A stretch of 64,000 bases of DNA from JAFGBI01 sp964480725 (GTDB lineage Bacteria > Myxococcota_A > Polyangia > Polyangiales > Polyangiaceae). Made by a program: the position numbers and the translations under genes. Under the pieces are notes generated by a model. The model was not told where the DNA came from. It did no database searches and saw only the letters and a program-made list of their open reading frames with translations. Positions 1-8,177 of the stretch are shown here, in pieces. Within the stretch, counting starts at the first letter, position 1, and each line of letters starts with the position of its first letter. The stretch spans positions 1 through 64,000 of the forward strand of contig CAYZQO010000010.1 in assembly GCA_964480725.1 (NCBI GenBank). The letters are read 5' to 3'.

Positions 1-135
1 AATGTGGAAAGGCACAGCACGGGGAAGCCTCGCATCGGCCTCGAGCCGGCCGTACGAGGCGGTGACGGACTGATGCCGCGAACGCTCCCTGCGCGGGCGA
101 GACGCGCCCCCCAGGCTGGAGTCCAAGGCCTTCAA

Positions 136-174
136 CCGTCCCTGCCGCGGCCATCTATATGCTGGCAGGGATGG
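136..174 (-). terminator. Hairpin 3' of the small lipoprotein gene
   Basis: An 11-bp stem (136-146 with 164-174, one G:U-type pair) encloses a 17-nt loop. It begins 10 bases beyond the stop codon of the minus-strand gene ending at 184. There is no U tract, which is common for terminators in very GC-rich genomes. The rest of 1-183 holds no gene that I can support. Confidence 0.4.
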
Positions 175-183
175 TGTGTACGG

Positions 184-411
184 TCACTCCCTGTGCACGG
201 CCGCCCTGCCGGAGAACACGGCCTGGAGGCTGAGGAGGCGGTCCCACGGTGACGGCACTGGCTCGGGATCGGCCGGAGCGTCGGCGGAGATGGGCGGGAC
301 GGACACGGTGACGCTGGGGGTGGCCGCCGGGGCGGGTGCTGGAGAGCGGCAGCCAGCTCCAGCGAGGAGGGTGGCCACCACGGCCAACGCCAGCCCCCAT
401 CGTCGGCCCAT
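184..411 (-). CDS. Small putative lipoprotein (75 aa)
   Basis: The 75-residue reading frame starts at ATG 411 with MGRRWG, followed by a hydrophobic stretch of about 15 residues ending at a cysteine (LAGAGC), as in a lipoprotein signal peptide, though glycine at -3 is not ideal. After the Cys comes a Pro/Ala-rich tail (SPAPAPAATP) and a short end without a recognisable domain. The same frame is open upstream to 585, but that part lacks signal-peptide character. A hairpin follows the stop. It lies divergent from the phosphatase gene at 598. Function unknown; it could be a very small lipoprotein, a truncated gene or a chance frame. Confidence 0.4.
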   Translation of the reverse strand: MGRRWGLALAVVATLLAGAGCRSPAPAPAATPSVTVSVPPISADAPADPEPVPSPWDRLLSLQAVFSGRAAVHRE

Positions 412-597
412 CACGTCCAGGGCAGGGCGGTGCCAGCGCCGCTGGGGGGCGTCAACGGTGCCTGCGTGGTGACAGCTTGACCACGCCGCCTGGTTCGAGG
501 TGGTCAACCTGGCAAGGCCCCCCGGCTCTCCGTCGTCACGCCCGGGCCGATTCTCACCGAACAAGCGACGGCACGCTCCCTGCATTGGTCGCCGGCC

Positions 598-1302
598 ATG
601 CAGATCACGACCGAGATCAGATCCAGAACGACACCGGGGCCCGTCACCATCAGGCGCCCAATCCCGAAGCCAAGCCTGGCCTCCCTCCGATGGTGGATCG
701 CCGCCGACTCGTATCGATCGGACAGCGAGGACCGAGCCGAGGTCTGGCAGGTAGCCGATGGACTCGTGGTAGCCGTTGCGGACGGCGTTGGCGGCATGGG
801 GGCCGGAGCCAGGGCTGCCTCGCTGGTGATCGGCCGGGTCGGCACCATCGTGCAGCGAGCCGTGGACGTGCCCGACGGCGGCAGGAGGGTAGCCAGGCTT
901 CTCGCCGAGCTAGATCCCGACATCGAGGCCGATCTGGATGCCGGGGAGGCCACGGCCGTAGTGGTCGCCATCGGGCGCCTGGACATCACGGGGGCTTCCA
1001 GCGGTGACAGCTCGGCCTGGTTCGTCACGGCCGACAGGGTGGACGACCTGACCGAGTACCAGCACCGGAAGCGACGGATCGGCAGCGGGCTCGCACTCCC
1101 CGTGACCTTCGAGCGCCCCCTCCAACCAGGTTGGCTCGTCGTTGGGACCGACGGCCTCTTCGACACCGTCCGGCAGGAGAGCATCATCGAGGTGCTGAGC
1201 GAGGGCCCCGCCGATCCTGCACGAGCCCTCATCAGGTTGGCTCAAGGCCGCACGGGCAGGCTCCCCGACGACGTGGCCGTGGTCGTGGTCCGGGTGGGGT
1301 GA
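598..1302 (+). CDS. PP2C-family protein phosphatase
   Basis: This 234-aa protein looks like a compact bacterial PP2C (PPM) Ser/Thr phosphatase, a metal-dependent enzyme that would remove phosphate from kinase substrates in the cytoplasm. Expected motifs appear in order: an SEDR segment near residue 43, VADGVGGMGAGARAA with the metal-binding Asp near 60-75, a GDSSAW segment near 139, GTDGLFD near 184 and a terminal PDDVAVVVVRV. Catalytic PP2C domains are usually about 240 residues, so this is nearly all domain. The first residues (to about 30) are basic and not conserved-looking, so the true start could lie slightly downstream of ATG 598. A Ser/Thr kinase is encoded about 12 kb away, but nothing links them directly. 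The 3' half overlaps an antisense zinc-ribbon frame. Confidence 0.75.
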   Translation: MQITTEIRSRTTPGPVTIRRPIPKPSLASLRWWIAADSYRSDSEDRAEVWQVADGLVVAVADGVGGMGAGARAASLVIGRVGTIVQRAVDVPDGGRRVARLLAELDPDIEADLDAGEATAVVVAIGRLDITGASSGDSSAWFVTADRVDDLTEYQHRKRRIGSGLALPVTFERPLQPGWLVVGTDGLFDTVRQESIIEVLSEGPADPARALIRLAQGRTGRLPDDVAVVVVRVG

Positions 1303-1521
1303 GGATGGGGGCGTCGAACGCTTCAGTTGGATACCGCTGCCGGACCACTCCATTCGAAGGACCCACCAAACCACCATGCAGACCACGATGAGCACCATCC
1401 AGATGCCGAGGACCTTCCAGGTAGCTTGTCGTTGCTTCGCCGTTGGCCGCCCGCACTGGGGGCAGACGCAGGCGAGCGTCGAGATTGGCTTCCCACAATC
1501 CGGGCAGTCGGTGAGCGGCAC
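910..1521 (-). CDS. Zinc-ribbon protein with one membrane helix
   Basis: Starting from GTG 1521, residues 6-25 form a CxxC...CxxC zinc ribbon (CPDCGKP then CPQCGRP). A basic stretch and one strong hydrophobic helix follow at about residues 34-52 (VLGIWMVLIVVCMVVWWVL). This ribbon-plus-helix design is seen in small bacterial membrane proteins of unknown role. From about residue 70 the frame runs antisense to the phosphatase gene, about 390 bp of overlap, with His/Pro-rich then featureless sequence. That tail is probably not real, so either the gene has a frameshift or the functional protein ends near 1302. A weak AAGGTGG lies about 12 bases upstream of the GTG. The N-terminal module is believable; the 3' boundary is not. 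Confidence 0.45.
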   Translation of the reverse strand: MPLTDCPDCGKPISTLACVCPQCGRPTAKQRQATWKVLGIWMVLIVVCMVVWWVLRMEWSGSGIQLKRSTPPSSPHPDHDHGHVVGEPARAALSQPDEGSCRIGGALAQHLDDALLPDGVEEAVGPNDEPTWLEGALEGHGECEPAADPSLPVLVLGQVVHPVGRDEPGRAVTAGSPRDVQAPDGDHYGRGLPGIQIGLDVGI

Positions 1522-1996
1522 GGGCTGGAGGGTACCACCTTGTTCCACGCGGGCTTGATGATGAAGTGCCGATCGCATTGCTGCCCGGCGTCCAGTACAG
1601 CCGTGTCGATCCGGCCTGGCGGGTTCTGGTTCCCTGACGACGGCAGGAAACCCGTCCTTCGGACCTCATCGTGGCGCCTTGCTGCCACTGGTGGCGGGGG
1701 ATCGCATGGCGACCCGACGGCGTCAGTCACAGGGAATTTCTCCCGGCGCCCCCACCCAGAGCCAGCACAAAACACGCCGCCCCAGATCTCGCGTCATGAT
1801 CCGCGTCATGCTCTGGGGGGCGTCGCGGCGGCGCCACTGTCCTGCGTCGTGAACGGTAGCGACCCTGCCTCGCACGCGGAGCCAATGCCGGTTCTGCTCC
1901 CAGAGACTTGTGCGGCGACGTGTCCAACCGAGTACGAGGGCATGCCGACGAGCTGGGGGGTGCCAGCGGAGGGCACCGCGCGGCCCGCCGCTGCGC
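1522..1996. other. Intergenic, no supported gene
   Basis: All open frames here lack domain features, signal peptides or a convincing ribosome-binding site. The stretch separates the 5' end of the zinc-ribbon gene from the 3' end of the VWA gene. Confidence 0.5.
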
Positions 1997-4009
1997 TCAA
2001 CCCGCGAGTCCCTTCGCCCTGGCGACGAGCCCGACCAGCTCCTGCCGACTTGCGTCGTCGCCCTGTGCGCCACGGGCGAGCTCCAGGACGTCGTCCCAGG
2101 TCATGTTTCCCCGATGCTCGGAGCCGCGGAGGAGCAAGCCGAAGGCGGCCACCGCGGCGGCGAAGCGCAGGTCGTCGGTCGCGCGCGCGAGGGGGAGGCT
2201 GGCGTCGCGCACCACCACCGCGAGCGCCTGGCTCTCTTCGCTCGCGGGCGGCTTGAAGCGGAGCTTGACCGTCATCAGCTCGTCCGTGGCCGCTGCGGGC
2301 GCGGCGGCCGCGGGCACCTGGTAGCGCAGGGGCGCGCCCTCGCCTCCGGGGACTGGTAGGCCCGCGGGGACCAGCTCGTAGAGCGCGGTCACCGTGTGGT
2401 CAGCGCCGATCTCGCCCGCGTCCTTGCCATCGTCGGTGAAGTCGCGGTGCGCGAGGCGGCGGTCCTCGTAGCCGATCAGGCGGAAGCCGGCGACCCGTGC
2501 CGGGTTGAGCTCGACCTGGATCTTCACGTCCTTGGCGATGGTCATCAGCGTCCCCATCGCCTGCTCCACGAGGACGCGGCGCGCCTCGTGGATCGAGTCG
2601 ACGTAGGCGTAGTTGCCGTTGCCCTTGTCCGCCAGCTGCTCGAGCTTGCCATCCTGGTAATTGCCGGTGCCGAAGCCGAGCACGCTGAGGTAGACTCCCT
2701 CTCGGCGCTTCTCCTCGATGAGTCCGACGAGGTCGCTCTCGCTCGTGATGCCGACGTTGAAGTCGCCGTCGGTCGCCAGCACCACGCGGTTGATCCCGCC
2801 GGGCCGGAACCCCTCGCGCGCCTGGCGGTAGGCTAGAAGGATCCCCTCGCCGCCGTTGGTCGAGCCGCCCGCCTGCAGGTCCGCCAGGGCCTCGAGGATC
2901 TCCGTCTTCCGGTCCCCCGGCGTGGGCGGGAGCACCAGGCCCGAGGTGCCGGCGTAGACGACGAGGCTCACGCGGTCGCGCGCGTCGAGCCGTTGCGTGA
3001 GCATCGCCAGTCCCCGCTGCAGGAGCGGAAGCTTGTTCTCCGGTCGCATCGAGCCCGAGACGTCGACCAGGAAGACGAGGTTGGCGGGGGGGCGGCGCTC
3101 GGCGGAGACGTGGCGCCCGCGGACCCCGATGCGCACCAGCTGGTGCCGTGGTTCCCAGGGAGCCTGGGTCACCTCGGTGCCGACCGCGAAGGGCACGTCG
3201 CTCTCCGGCACGGGGTAGGCGTAGCGGAAGTAGTTCAGCATCTCCTCGATGCGCACGGCGCCGGACGGCGGGAGCCGCCCCGTTTCCAGGTGGCGTCGTA
3301 CGAGCGTGTACGACGCGGTGTCGACGTCGATCGAGAAGGTCGATCGCGGATCGTCGGCGACGGCGACGAAGCCGCTCTCGGGGAGCGAGCGGTACGCCTC
3401 GGTGTCGAAGCCCGGGGCCTCGCCGCGTGGAGGGCTGCCGTATCGCCTGCCGGCCGTGGTCTGGCTGCCCAAGCCGGGACCGTGACCGATCCCGAAGCTA
3501 CGGGGGCTCCCCAGGTGTCCCTCCTCGGCAGCGCGCGGGACGGGCGCGCCCCGCGCGCCGGTGCCGGGCTGCATCCCGATCATGCCGAACGACCTCGCCT
3601 CGCTGAGTCCCGTCCGACGGGACTCGACGCGCTCCCGGATCCGGTTCCACTCCTCCTCCTCCTCCTCGTTCGGTCCCGCGACCTCGGTCGCGGGTGTGCT
3701 GCCGAGGGGCAGCCTCGCCCGATCTGCGGCGAGCCAGGCGGCTCCCGCGGTCACGCCGACGACGGTGACGGTCGCGACGAGCGCGCGCCAGCGACGCCCT
3801 GGCGTGCTCGAGCCCCCACCGTCCGTGGGGGCGGAGGACTCCCTGAGGATCGGTGCGGGCTCGCGCGGAGCGGGGCGCGCGTCTCCTCCCTCGGGCGGAG
3901 CGTCAGCGGTGCGCTCGGCCTCGCGGTGCTCGCCGTCATCGCCCACGGCAGCGTCGTGGTCGGAGGCGGCGGGTTCGGCGGGCGACGCGGGCAGGCTCGG
4001 CGGGGACAT
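1997..4009 (-). CDS. YfbK-like VWA protein, membrane-anchored
   Basis: This 670-aa protein (ATG 4009) has a Pro/Ala/Glu-rich cytoplasmic N-terminus, one transmembrane helix at about 72-94, a linker with an EEEEEEW acidic patch, then the YfbK arrangement. First comes the conserved 'von_Willebrand' N-terminal module (FDTEAYRSLPESGF near 200, STFSIDVDTASYT near 224, RIEEMLNYF near 253). Then a VWA domain with intact MIDAS DVSGSM at 316-321, STNGGEGI near 384 and LATDGDFN. Then the C-terminal region typical of this family (MTVKLRFKPP). The role is probably metal-dependent protein binding in the periplasm; the exact function is unknown in this family. A TTG at 4126 would extend the protein by 39 residues but has no ribosome-binding site. 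The final segment (TWDDVLELARGAQGDD) completes the usual family architecture. Confidence 0.85.
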   Translation of the reverse strand: MSPPSLPASPAEPAASDHDAAVGDDGEHREAERTADAPPEGGDARPAPREPAPILRESSAPTDGGGSSTPGRRWRALVATVTVVGVTAGAAWLAADRARLPLGSTPATEVAGPNEEEEEEWNRIRERVESRRTGLSEARSFGMIGMQPGTGARGAPVPRAAEEGHLGSPRSFGIGHGPGLGSQTTAGRRYGSPPRGEAPGFDTEAYRSLPESGFVAVADDPRSTFSIDVDTASYTLVRRHLETGRLPPSGAVRIEEMLNYFRYAYPVPESDVPFAVGTEVTQAPWEPRHQLVRIGVRGRHVSAERRPPANLVFLVDVSGSMRPENKLPLLQRGLAMLTQRLDARDRVSLVVYAGTSGLVLPPTPGDRKTEILEALADLQAGGSTNGGEGILLAYRQAREGFRPGGINRVVLATDGDFNVGITSESDLVGLIEEKRREGVYLSVLGFGTGNYQDGKLEQLADKGNGNYAYVDSIHEARRVLVEQAMGTLMTIAKDVKIQVELNPARVAGFRLIGYEDRRLAHRDFTDDGKDAGEIGADHTVTALYELVPAGLPVPGGEGAPLRYQVPAAAAPAAATDELMTVKLRFKPPASEESQALAVVVRDASLPLARATDDLRFAAAVAAFGLLLRGSEHRGNMTWDDVLELARGAQGDDASRQELVGLVARAKGLAG

Positions 4010-4395
4010 GCGAGCTTCGACAACCGAGCGCCCTCGAAGTTCGCTCGCCCGATCGCGACGGGTTTCGACGAGGCCCGCTCGCGGGACCGGGGCAACGGGC
4101 GCGAGCAGGTCGGACGGGGGCAGCAACGGGGTGAGCGTCGGTTCTGGCGACCGTCCTCGCGCCGTGCGGGGTGCGGGGCTCGGCGGCTGAGCCGTTCAGT
4201 GCGACCAGGCGAGGCTGGCCCGAAGGGAGTGAGGTCGAGCGTTGATGCTGGAATTTCGGCCAGGGTGGCGCTGCCGCGACCGTCCTCGCTCCCGTGGGAT
4301 GGCGCGCCTTGACGGGGACCGGAGCGCGAGGTTCGATGGGGAGCGCCTTTCGGTTGCGCGTGGGGGGCCGATGGCCCAGCGGAGTGACCGCGACC
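4010..4395. other. Intergenic between divergent genes
   Basis: This stretch separates the divergent VWA (minus) and FG-GAP (plus) genes and should hold both promoters. I could not assign convincing -35/-10 elements in this GC-rich sequence and saw no coding frame with domain features. Confidence 0.4.
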
Positions 4396-5691
4396 ATGAG
4401 GAGTCGAGCTGTCGTCGTCCCGCTTCGTGCGGTCGCACCCCTGCTGGCAGCGCTGCTCGTCGCCGGCGGCGGTTGTGGGGGCGTGGTCACTCGCGACTCC
4501 GACCCCGGCGGTGAGCCGGCCACGAAACGCTGCCTGGCATCGGCCCCCTGGACACGGCAACAGGCGCTCAACTCGAGCTTCGCGGGCAAGAACGACTACT
4601 TTGGGGCCTCCGTCGCCGTGAGTGGCGACACCGCGGTCGTCGGCGCCTGGAGGGCCAACTTCGGCTCGGCCTACGCCTTCACCCGAAGTGGCTCCACCTG
4701 GACCGAGCAGCAGCGGCTCACGGCAGCCGAATCCATTCTACTGGACCACTTCGGGGCCGCCGTCGCCGTGGACGGCGCCCGGGTCATCGTGGGCGTCCCT
4801 CTCGACGACGATGAGGGGCTCTACTCGGGCTCCGCCTACGTGTTCACCCTGAGCAACGCGACCTGGAAGCAGCAGGAGAAGCTCACGGCGAGCGACGGGA
4901 CGATACAGGACTTCTTCGGTACCGCGGTCGCTGTGAACGGTGACACGACCGTCGTCGGGGCCCCCTCGAACGATGGTGGGGGCAGCGGAGTCGGCGCCGT
5001 CTACGCCTTCGTCTGGAGCGGCACTGCTTGGTCCGAGGAGAGGCTAGTGGTGAGCGACACTTGGCGGGGAAACAAGTCCTTCGGCGGCTCCGTCGCCGTG
5101 GACGGCGACACGGTCGTCGGCGGCGCCCCGGGGGACGACGAGGGAGGAGTCGCCGCCGGCGCGGCCTACGTCTTCACCCGGAGCGGCAGCACCTGGTCAC
5201 AGCAGAAGCTCATGGCGAGCGAGGCGGCGGAGCGACGCTCCTTTGGCGGGGTCGTCGCCGTGAGCGGTGACACGATCGTCGTCGGGGCCGCGCACGACGA
5301 CGAGTGGGGGACCGATTCCGGCTCGGCCTACGTGTTTTCGCGGAACGGCTCCACGTGGACCGAGCAGCAGCGGCTGGTGGCGAGCGACGCGTCCGGAGGC
5401 CAGCTCTTCGGCGCCGCCGTCGCCGTGGACGGCGACACGGTCGTCGTCGGGGCCCCTGCGGAGAGCGTCGCTGGGGCCGTCGCCGGCTCCGTCCACGTCT
5501 TTTCCCGCGCCGGCGACGCGTGGGTCCACCAGCAGCAGCTCGAGGTGCGTGACGCGCCGGCGGGGTACCGGTTCGGTGGTTCCCTCGCCATCAGCGGGCG
5601 CACGCTGGTCGTCGGCGCTCTGTCGGAGGAAGCTGGCGCCGGCTCCACTGGCACCGTGTACGTCTTCGAGCGGTGCCTACCAGCGGAGTGA
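4396..5691 (+). CDS. FG-GAP repeat lipoprotein, seven-bladed propeller
   Basis: ATG 4396 gives a lipoprotein-like signal (MRSRAVVV, hydrophobic core, Cys near residue 27). The mature 400 residues consist of seven copies of an FG-GAP-like unit of about 50 residues. Each has the form FGxxVAVxGDTxVVGAP, then DDxxGxxxGSAYVFxRSGSTW and a QQxL stretch. Copies begin near 4600, 4750, 4915, 5080, 5245, 5407 and 5570. Seven such units predict a beta-propeller like the integrin alpha head, generally used for protein or glycan binding outside the cell. Asp-rich loops (DDDEG, DDEGG) suggest calcium. The last copies are also similar at the DNA level (GTCGCCGTGGACGGCGACAC), so the array probably grew by duplication. 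An in-frame ATG at 4294 lacks signal-peptide character. The ligand is unknown. Confidence 0.8.
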   Translation: MRSRAVVVPLRAVAPLLAALLVAGGGCGGVVTRDSDPGGEPATKRCLASAPWTRQQALNSSFAGKNDYFGASVAVSGDTAVVGAWRANFGSAYAFTRSGSTWTEQQRLTAAESILLDHFGAAVAVDGARVIVGVPLDDDEGLYSGSAYVFTLSNATWKQQEKLTASDGTIQDFFGTAVAVNGDTTVVGAPSNDGGGSGVGAVYAFVWSGTAWSEERLVVSDTWRGNKSFGGSVAVDGDTVVGGAPGDDEGGVAAGAAYVFTRSGSTWSQQKLMASEAAERRSFGGVVAVSGDTIVVGAAHDDEWGTDSGSAYVFSRNGSTWTEQQRLVASDASGGQLFGAAVAVDGDTVVVGAPAESVAGAVAGSVHVFSRAGDAWVHQQQLEVRDAPAGYRFGGSLAISGRTLVVGALSEEAGAGSTGTVYVFERCLPAE

Positions 5692-6058
5692 GCGAGCGGT
5701 CCCCGCTCCATGTCGTCTGGCACTTGTCATCCGGGAGCGACCCGACGCGCTCGAGCGCGATCGGCGGGCGGCGATGATGTAGCGGGGGGCGTCGGTGCGG
5801 CCATCTCTCGACGCCGTAGGGGGTCTACGCCCGGTCTGGCCTGCACGCCTCGAGTTGGATGAGATGGTTGCGTTCGGCCCGACTTCTGCGGGGCAGCCGA
5901 GCAGGCCATCAGCCGGAACATCGATTGAAATTCGGTGCATCGTCCAGCGGGGGCGATACCCGCCCGGCGAAGGGTGAGCCCGCCCAGTCGGTAGCGAGCC
6001 TGGCGCCGGTGCGACTGCGCCGCGGACAGCAGCGGTGGCAGCGGGGTATGATGTCCCG
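5692..6058. other. Intergenic, no supported gene
   Basis: Nothing with coding character beyond chance frames, and no strong hairpin. The 3' part should carry the promoter of the FGE-sulfatase-fold lipoprotein gene. Confidence 0.4.
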
Positions 6059-7483
6059 GTGCGGCTTGGCTTGGCCTGCTCGGTGCTCGGTGTTGCGGTG
6101 GCCTGTGGGGGGCAGGTGAGTCAGGATCCGCGCACGGAGCCGGCGGAGGGGCTCGGCGGCGTCGGCAGGGGTCGAGGCGGCGAGGCCGGAGGGGGCGCGG
6201 CCCTCGGCGGCGGAACCGCGCGGACGGGGGGTCGCGACGGTGCGGGCGGGAGCACGGGCGGTCGCGACGGTGCGGGCGGGAGCACGGGTGGTCGCGACGG
6301 CGTGGGCGGGAGCACGGGTGGTCGCGACGGTGCGGGCGGGAGCACGGGGGGTCGCGACGGTGCGGGCGGGAGCACGGGGGGTCGCGACGGCGCCGGTGGC
6401 GAGAGCGGCGAGGGTGGCGAGGGTGGCGCCCTCGGTGGGAGCGGTGGGGTCGGCGGCAGCGGCGGGGTCGGCGGCTCCTGCGCCGACGGGCTGACGAGCG
6501 GTGACGAAACCGACGTGGACTGCGGCGGGGCGACCTGCCCGGGCTGTCCTGACGGCCTGGCTTGCCGGGTGGCAACCGACTGCGCCAGCGGGATCTGCGT
6601 GCGCGAGCGCTGCGGCTGGCCGAGCTGCCGGGGGGAGGAGGTCGGTTGTGGTGCCCTCCCCGTGCCCGGGGGGACGTTCCCGATAGGCCGGAGCGAGGCC
6701 GGGTCGGACGCCGCCACCTGCGCCGTTTGCGAGATCGACGAGCTCCCCGAGCACCCCGCCACGGTGTCCGCCTTCGACCTCGACCAGTACGAGGTGACCG
6801 TGGCGCGCTTCCGGCAGTTCGTCGCCGACTACGACGGCTGGCGGCGCGCGGGCCACCCCGCCCCGGGCGAGGGCGAGCACCCGCGGATCCCGGAGAGCGG
6901 CTGGCTCGCGGGGTGGGACGAGGTGCTGCCAGCCGACCGGGAGGCGCTGCTCGTCAGCGTCACCTTGGACGCCGACACGAGCACCTGGAGCGACCAGTGG
7001 GACGAGGCCGACCCCTTGCCGATGAACGGCATCAACTGGTTCGTCGGGTTCGCGTTCTGCGTCTGGGACGGCGGGCGCCTCCCGACCGAGGCGGAGTGGG
7101 AGTTCGCTGCCGCCGGGGGCGACGAGAACCGACTCTACCCCTGGGGTGGCGAGGCGCCGACCCCCGAGCACGCGAACTTCGCGCAGTCGTCCGGCACCAA
7201 CACGCCGCGCGTAGCCGTCGGCAGCACCCCGCTCGGCAACGGCCGCTGGGGGCATGCGGACCTCGCCGGGAGCCTCTGGGAGTGGGTCCTCGACGCCCTG
7301 GTGTACTACCCCGAACAATGCGTCGACTGCGCAGCGCTCGCGACCTTCGACGAGCAGGATCGGGCGCTCCGCGGCGGCTGCTTCTCCAACGACTCCGTCC
7401 AGGGAAACCTGCGCGCGGCCAATCGCTTCTCCTGGGCCCCGGACCTCGCGTTCGAATCGCGCGGCCTACGCTGCGCGCGTTAG
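6059..7483 (+). CDS. FGE-sulfatase (SUMF1-fold) lipoprotein with GRDGAGGST repeats
   Basis: GTG 6059 gives a short lipoprotein signal ending at Cys (VAVAC). A Gly-rich linker follows with six GGRDGAGGST units, then a Cys-rich segment (GDETDVDCGG, CPGCPDGLAC, CASGICVRERC) resembling short motifs in other myxobacterial surface proteins. The remainder is an FGE-sulfatase fold: VPGGTFPIGRSE, FDLDQYEVTVARFRQF, INWFVGFAFC, GGRLPTEAEWEFAAAGG, YPWGGEAP, LWEWV and RGLRCAR. True formylglycine-generating enzymes have two copper-binding Cys after the RGGS motif. Here that region reads ALRGGCFSND...LRAANRF, without the pair, so sulfatase activation is unlikely; a binding or structural role is more plausible. 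A start at ATG 6035 in the same frame is possible. A 12-bp hairpin follows the stop. Confidence 0.8.
   Translation: MRLGLACSVLGVAVACGGQVSQDPRTEPAEGLGGVGRGRGGEAGGGAALGGGTARTGGRDGAGGSTGGRDGAGGSTGGRDGVGGSTGGRDGAGGSTGGRDGAGGSTGGRDGAGGESGEGGEGGALGGSGGVGGSGGVGGSCADGLTSGDETDVDCGGATCPGCPDGLACRVATDCASGICVRERCGWPSCRGEEVGCGALPVPGGTFPIGRSEAGSDAATCAVCEIDELPEHPATVSAFDLDQYEVTVARFRQFVADYDGWRRAGHPAPGEGEHPRIPESGWLAGWDEVLPADREALLVSVTLDADTSTWSDQWDEADPLPMNGINWFVGFAFCVWDGGRLPTEAEWEFAAAGGDENRLYPWGGEAPTPEHANFAQSSGTNTPRVAVGSTPLGNGRWGHADLAGSLWEWVLDALVYYPEQCVDCAALATFDEQDRALRGGCFSNDSVQGNLRAANRFSWAPDLAFESRGLRCAR
6227..6406 (+). repeat. 30-bp tandem repeat, six copies
   Basis: Six in-frame copies of a 30-bp unit encode GGRDGAGGST; one copy has Val for Ala and the last is degenerate. 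It lies in the linker of the FGE-sulfatase-fold lipoprotein. Confidence 0.9.
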
Positions 7484-7519
7484 AGCACCGATCGGGTGGC
7501 CATTGGCAACAGCGCCGCC

Positions 7520-7553
7520 GAAGACGCACCCCTCAGGACGAGGGTGCGTCTTC
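7520..7553 (+). terminator. 12-bp perfect hairpin after the FGE-fold gene
   Basis: GAAGACGCACCC (7520-7531) pairs perfectly with 7542-7553 across a 10-nt loop, 37 bases after the stop at 7483. There is no U tract. It is the strongest inverted repeat in this intergenic region. Confidence 0.6.
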
Positions 7554-8177
7554 AGCGGTGCCTGGGGCGAGATCTGCTGCCGGTTCGTGGCTCGGGCTGT
7601 TCGGGGTCTTGGTTTCGTAGACCCGGTTCCAATGGGCAGCTCGATCCATGGCGTCATCATATCCCCGAGGGGTCCGGCAGCGGCTACTCGCCCTTCCCCG
7701 GTGCCTCGTTGTCAGCTCGCCAACCCGGCCCTCGTCCTCACCGGTCAACCGTGTGGCCGGGGTGGACCACCGGACGCCTGCGCCAGCGGCAGCGCCATCG
7801 GTCCCTCCCGATGCCGCCTCCTTGCTGAAAGCAGCGGCTCCGCCATGGGCGCCAGCCGCCAACCCGCGCAGTGCGGGCGTGGCGGGCCGGGCACGAGGGG
7901 CTGACCGCCTTGCCTCGCTCGGGTCGCACGAGACGCTCCAATTCCCTCCGCGATCTCGGCTCACCGGTCGGGGGACGGAGGGTACGAATGGGGCCGCGCT
8001 GGCCGCGGGCCGGACCGCGCTCGACGCGCGAGGCGCGAAGTGCCCCAGCCGACCCCCGGGCACGCGACGCAGCGTGATTCTTGCGGTGCGTAACGGCACC
8101 GCAGAAAGCGCGTGAGGTCGACCCCCGGAGCTGGGCATCATTTCGAGAACGTGCTTAAATCGAGCGACGGTGTCGCT
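7554..8177. other. Long intergenic region upstream of GH8
   Basis: About 620 bases without a gene that I can support. A plus-strand frame (7648-8115) and a minus-strand frame (7533-8294) are open, but both are rich in Arg/Pro/Ala and lack domains. Near the GH8 start the sequence becomes locally A/T-richer (around 8147-8160, including CTTAAATCG), as expected for a promoter. Confidence 0.4.
8082..8103 (+). promoter_or_regulatory. Inverted repeat upstream of GH8
   Basis: TGCGGTGC (8082-8089) pairs perfectly with GCACCGCA (8096-8103) across a 6-nt loop, 74 bases before the GH8 start codon. It could be an operator or a leader hairpin; nothing decides between them. Confidence 0.3.

Noticed and set aside
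7648..8115. 155-codon plus-strand frame in the intergenic region before GH8
   Set aside because: No recognisable domain, no signal peptide and no ribosome-binding site; the composition matches random GC-rich sequence.
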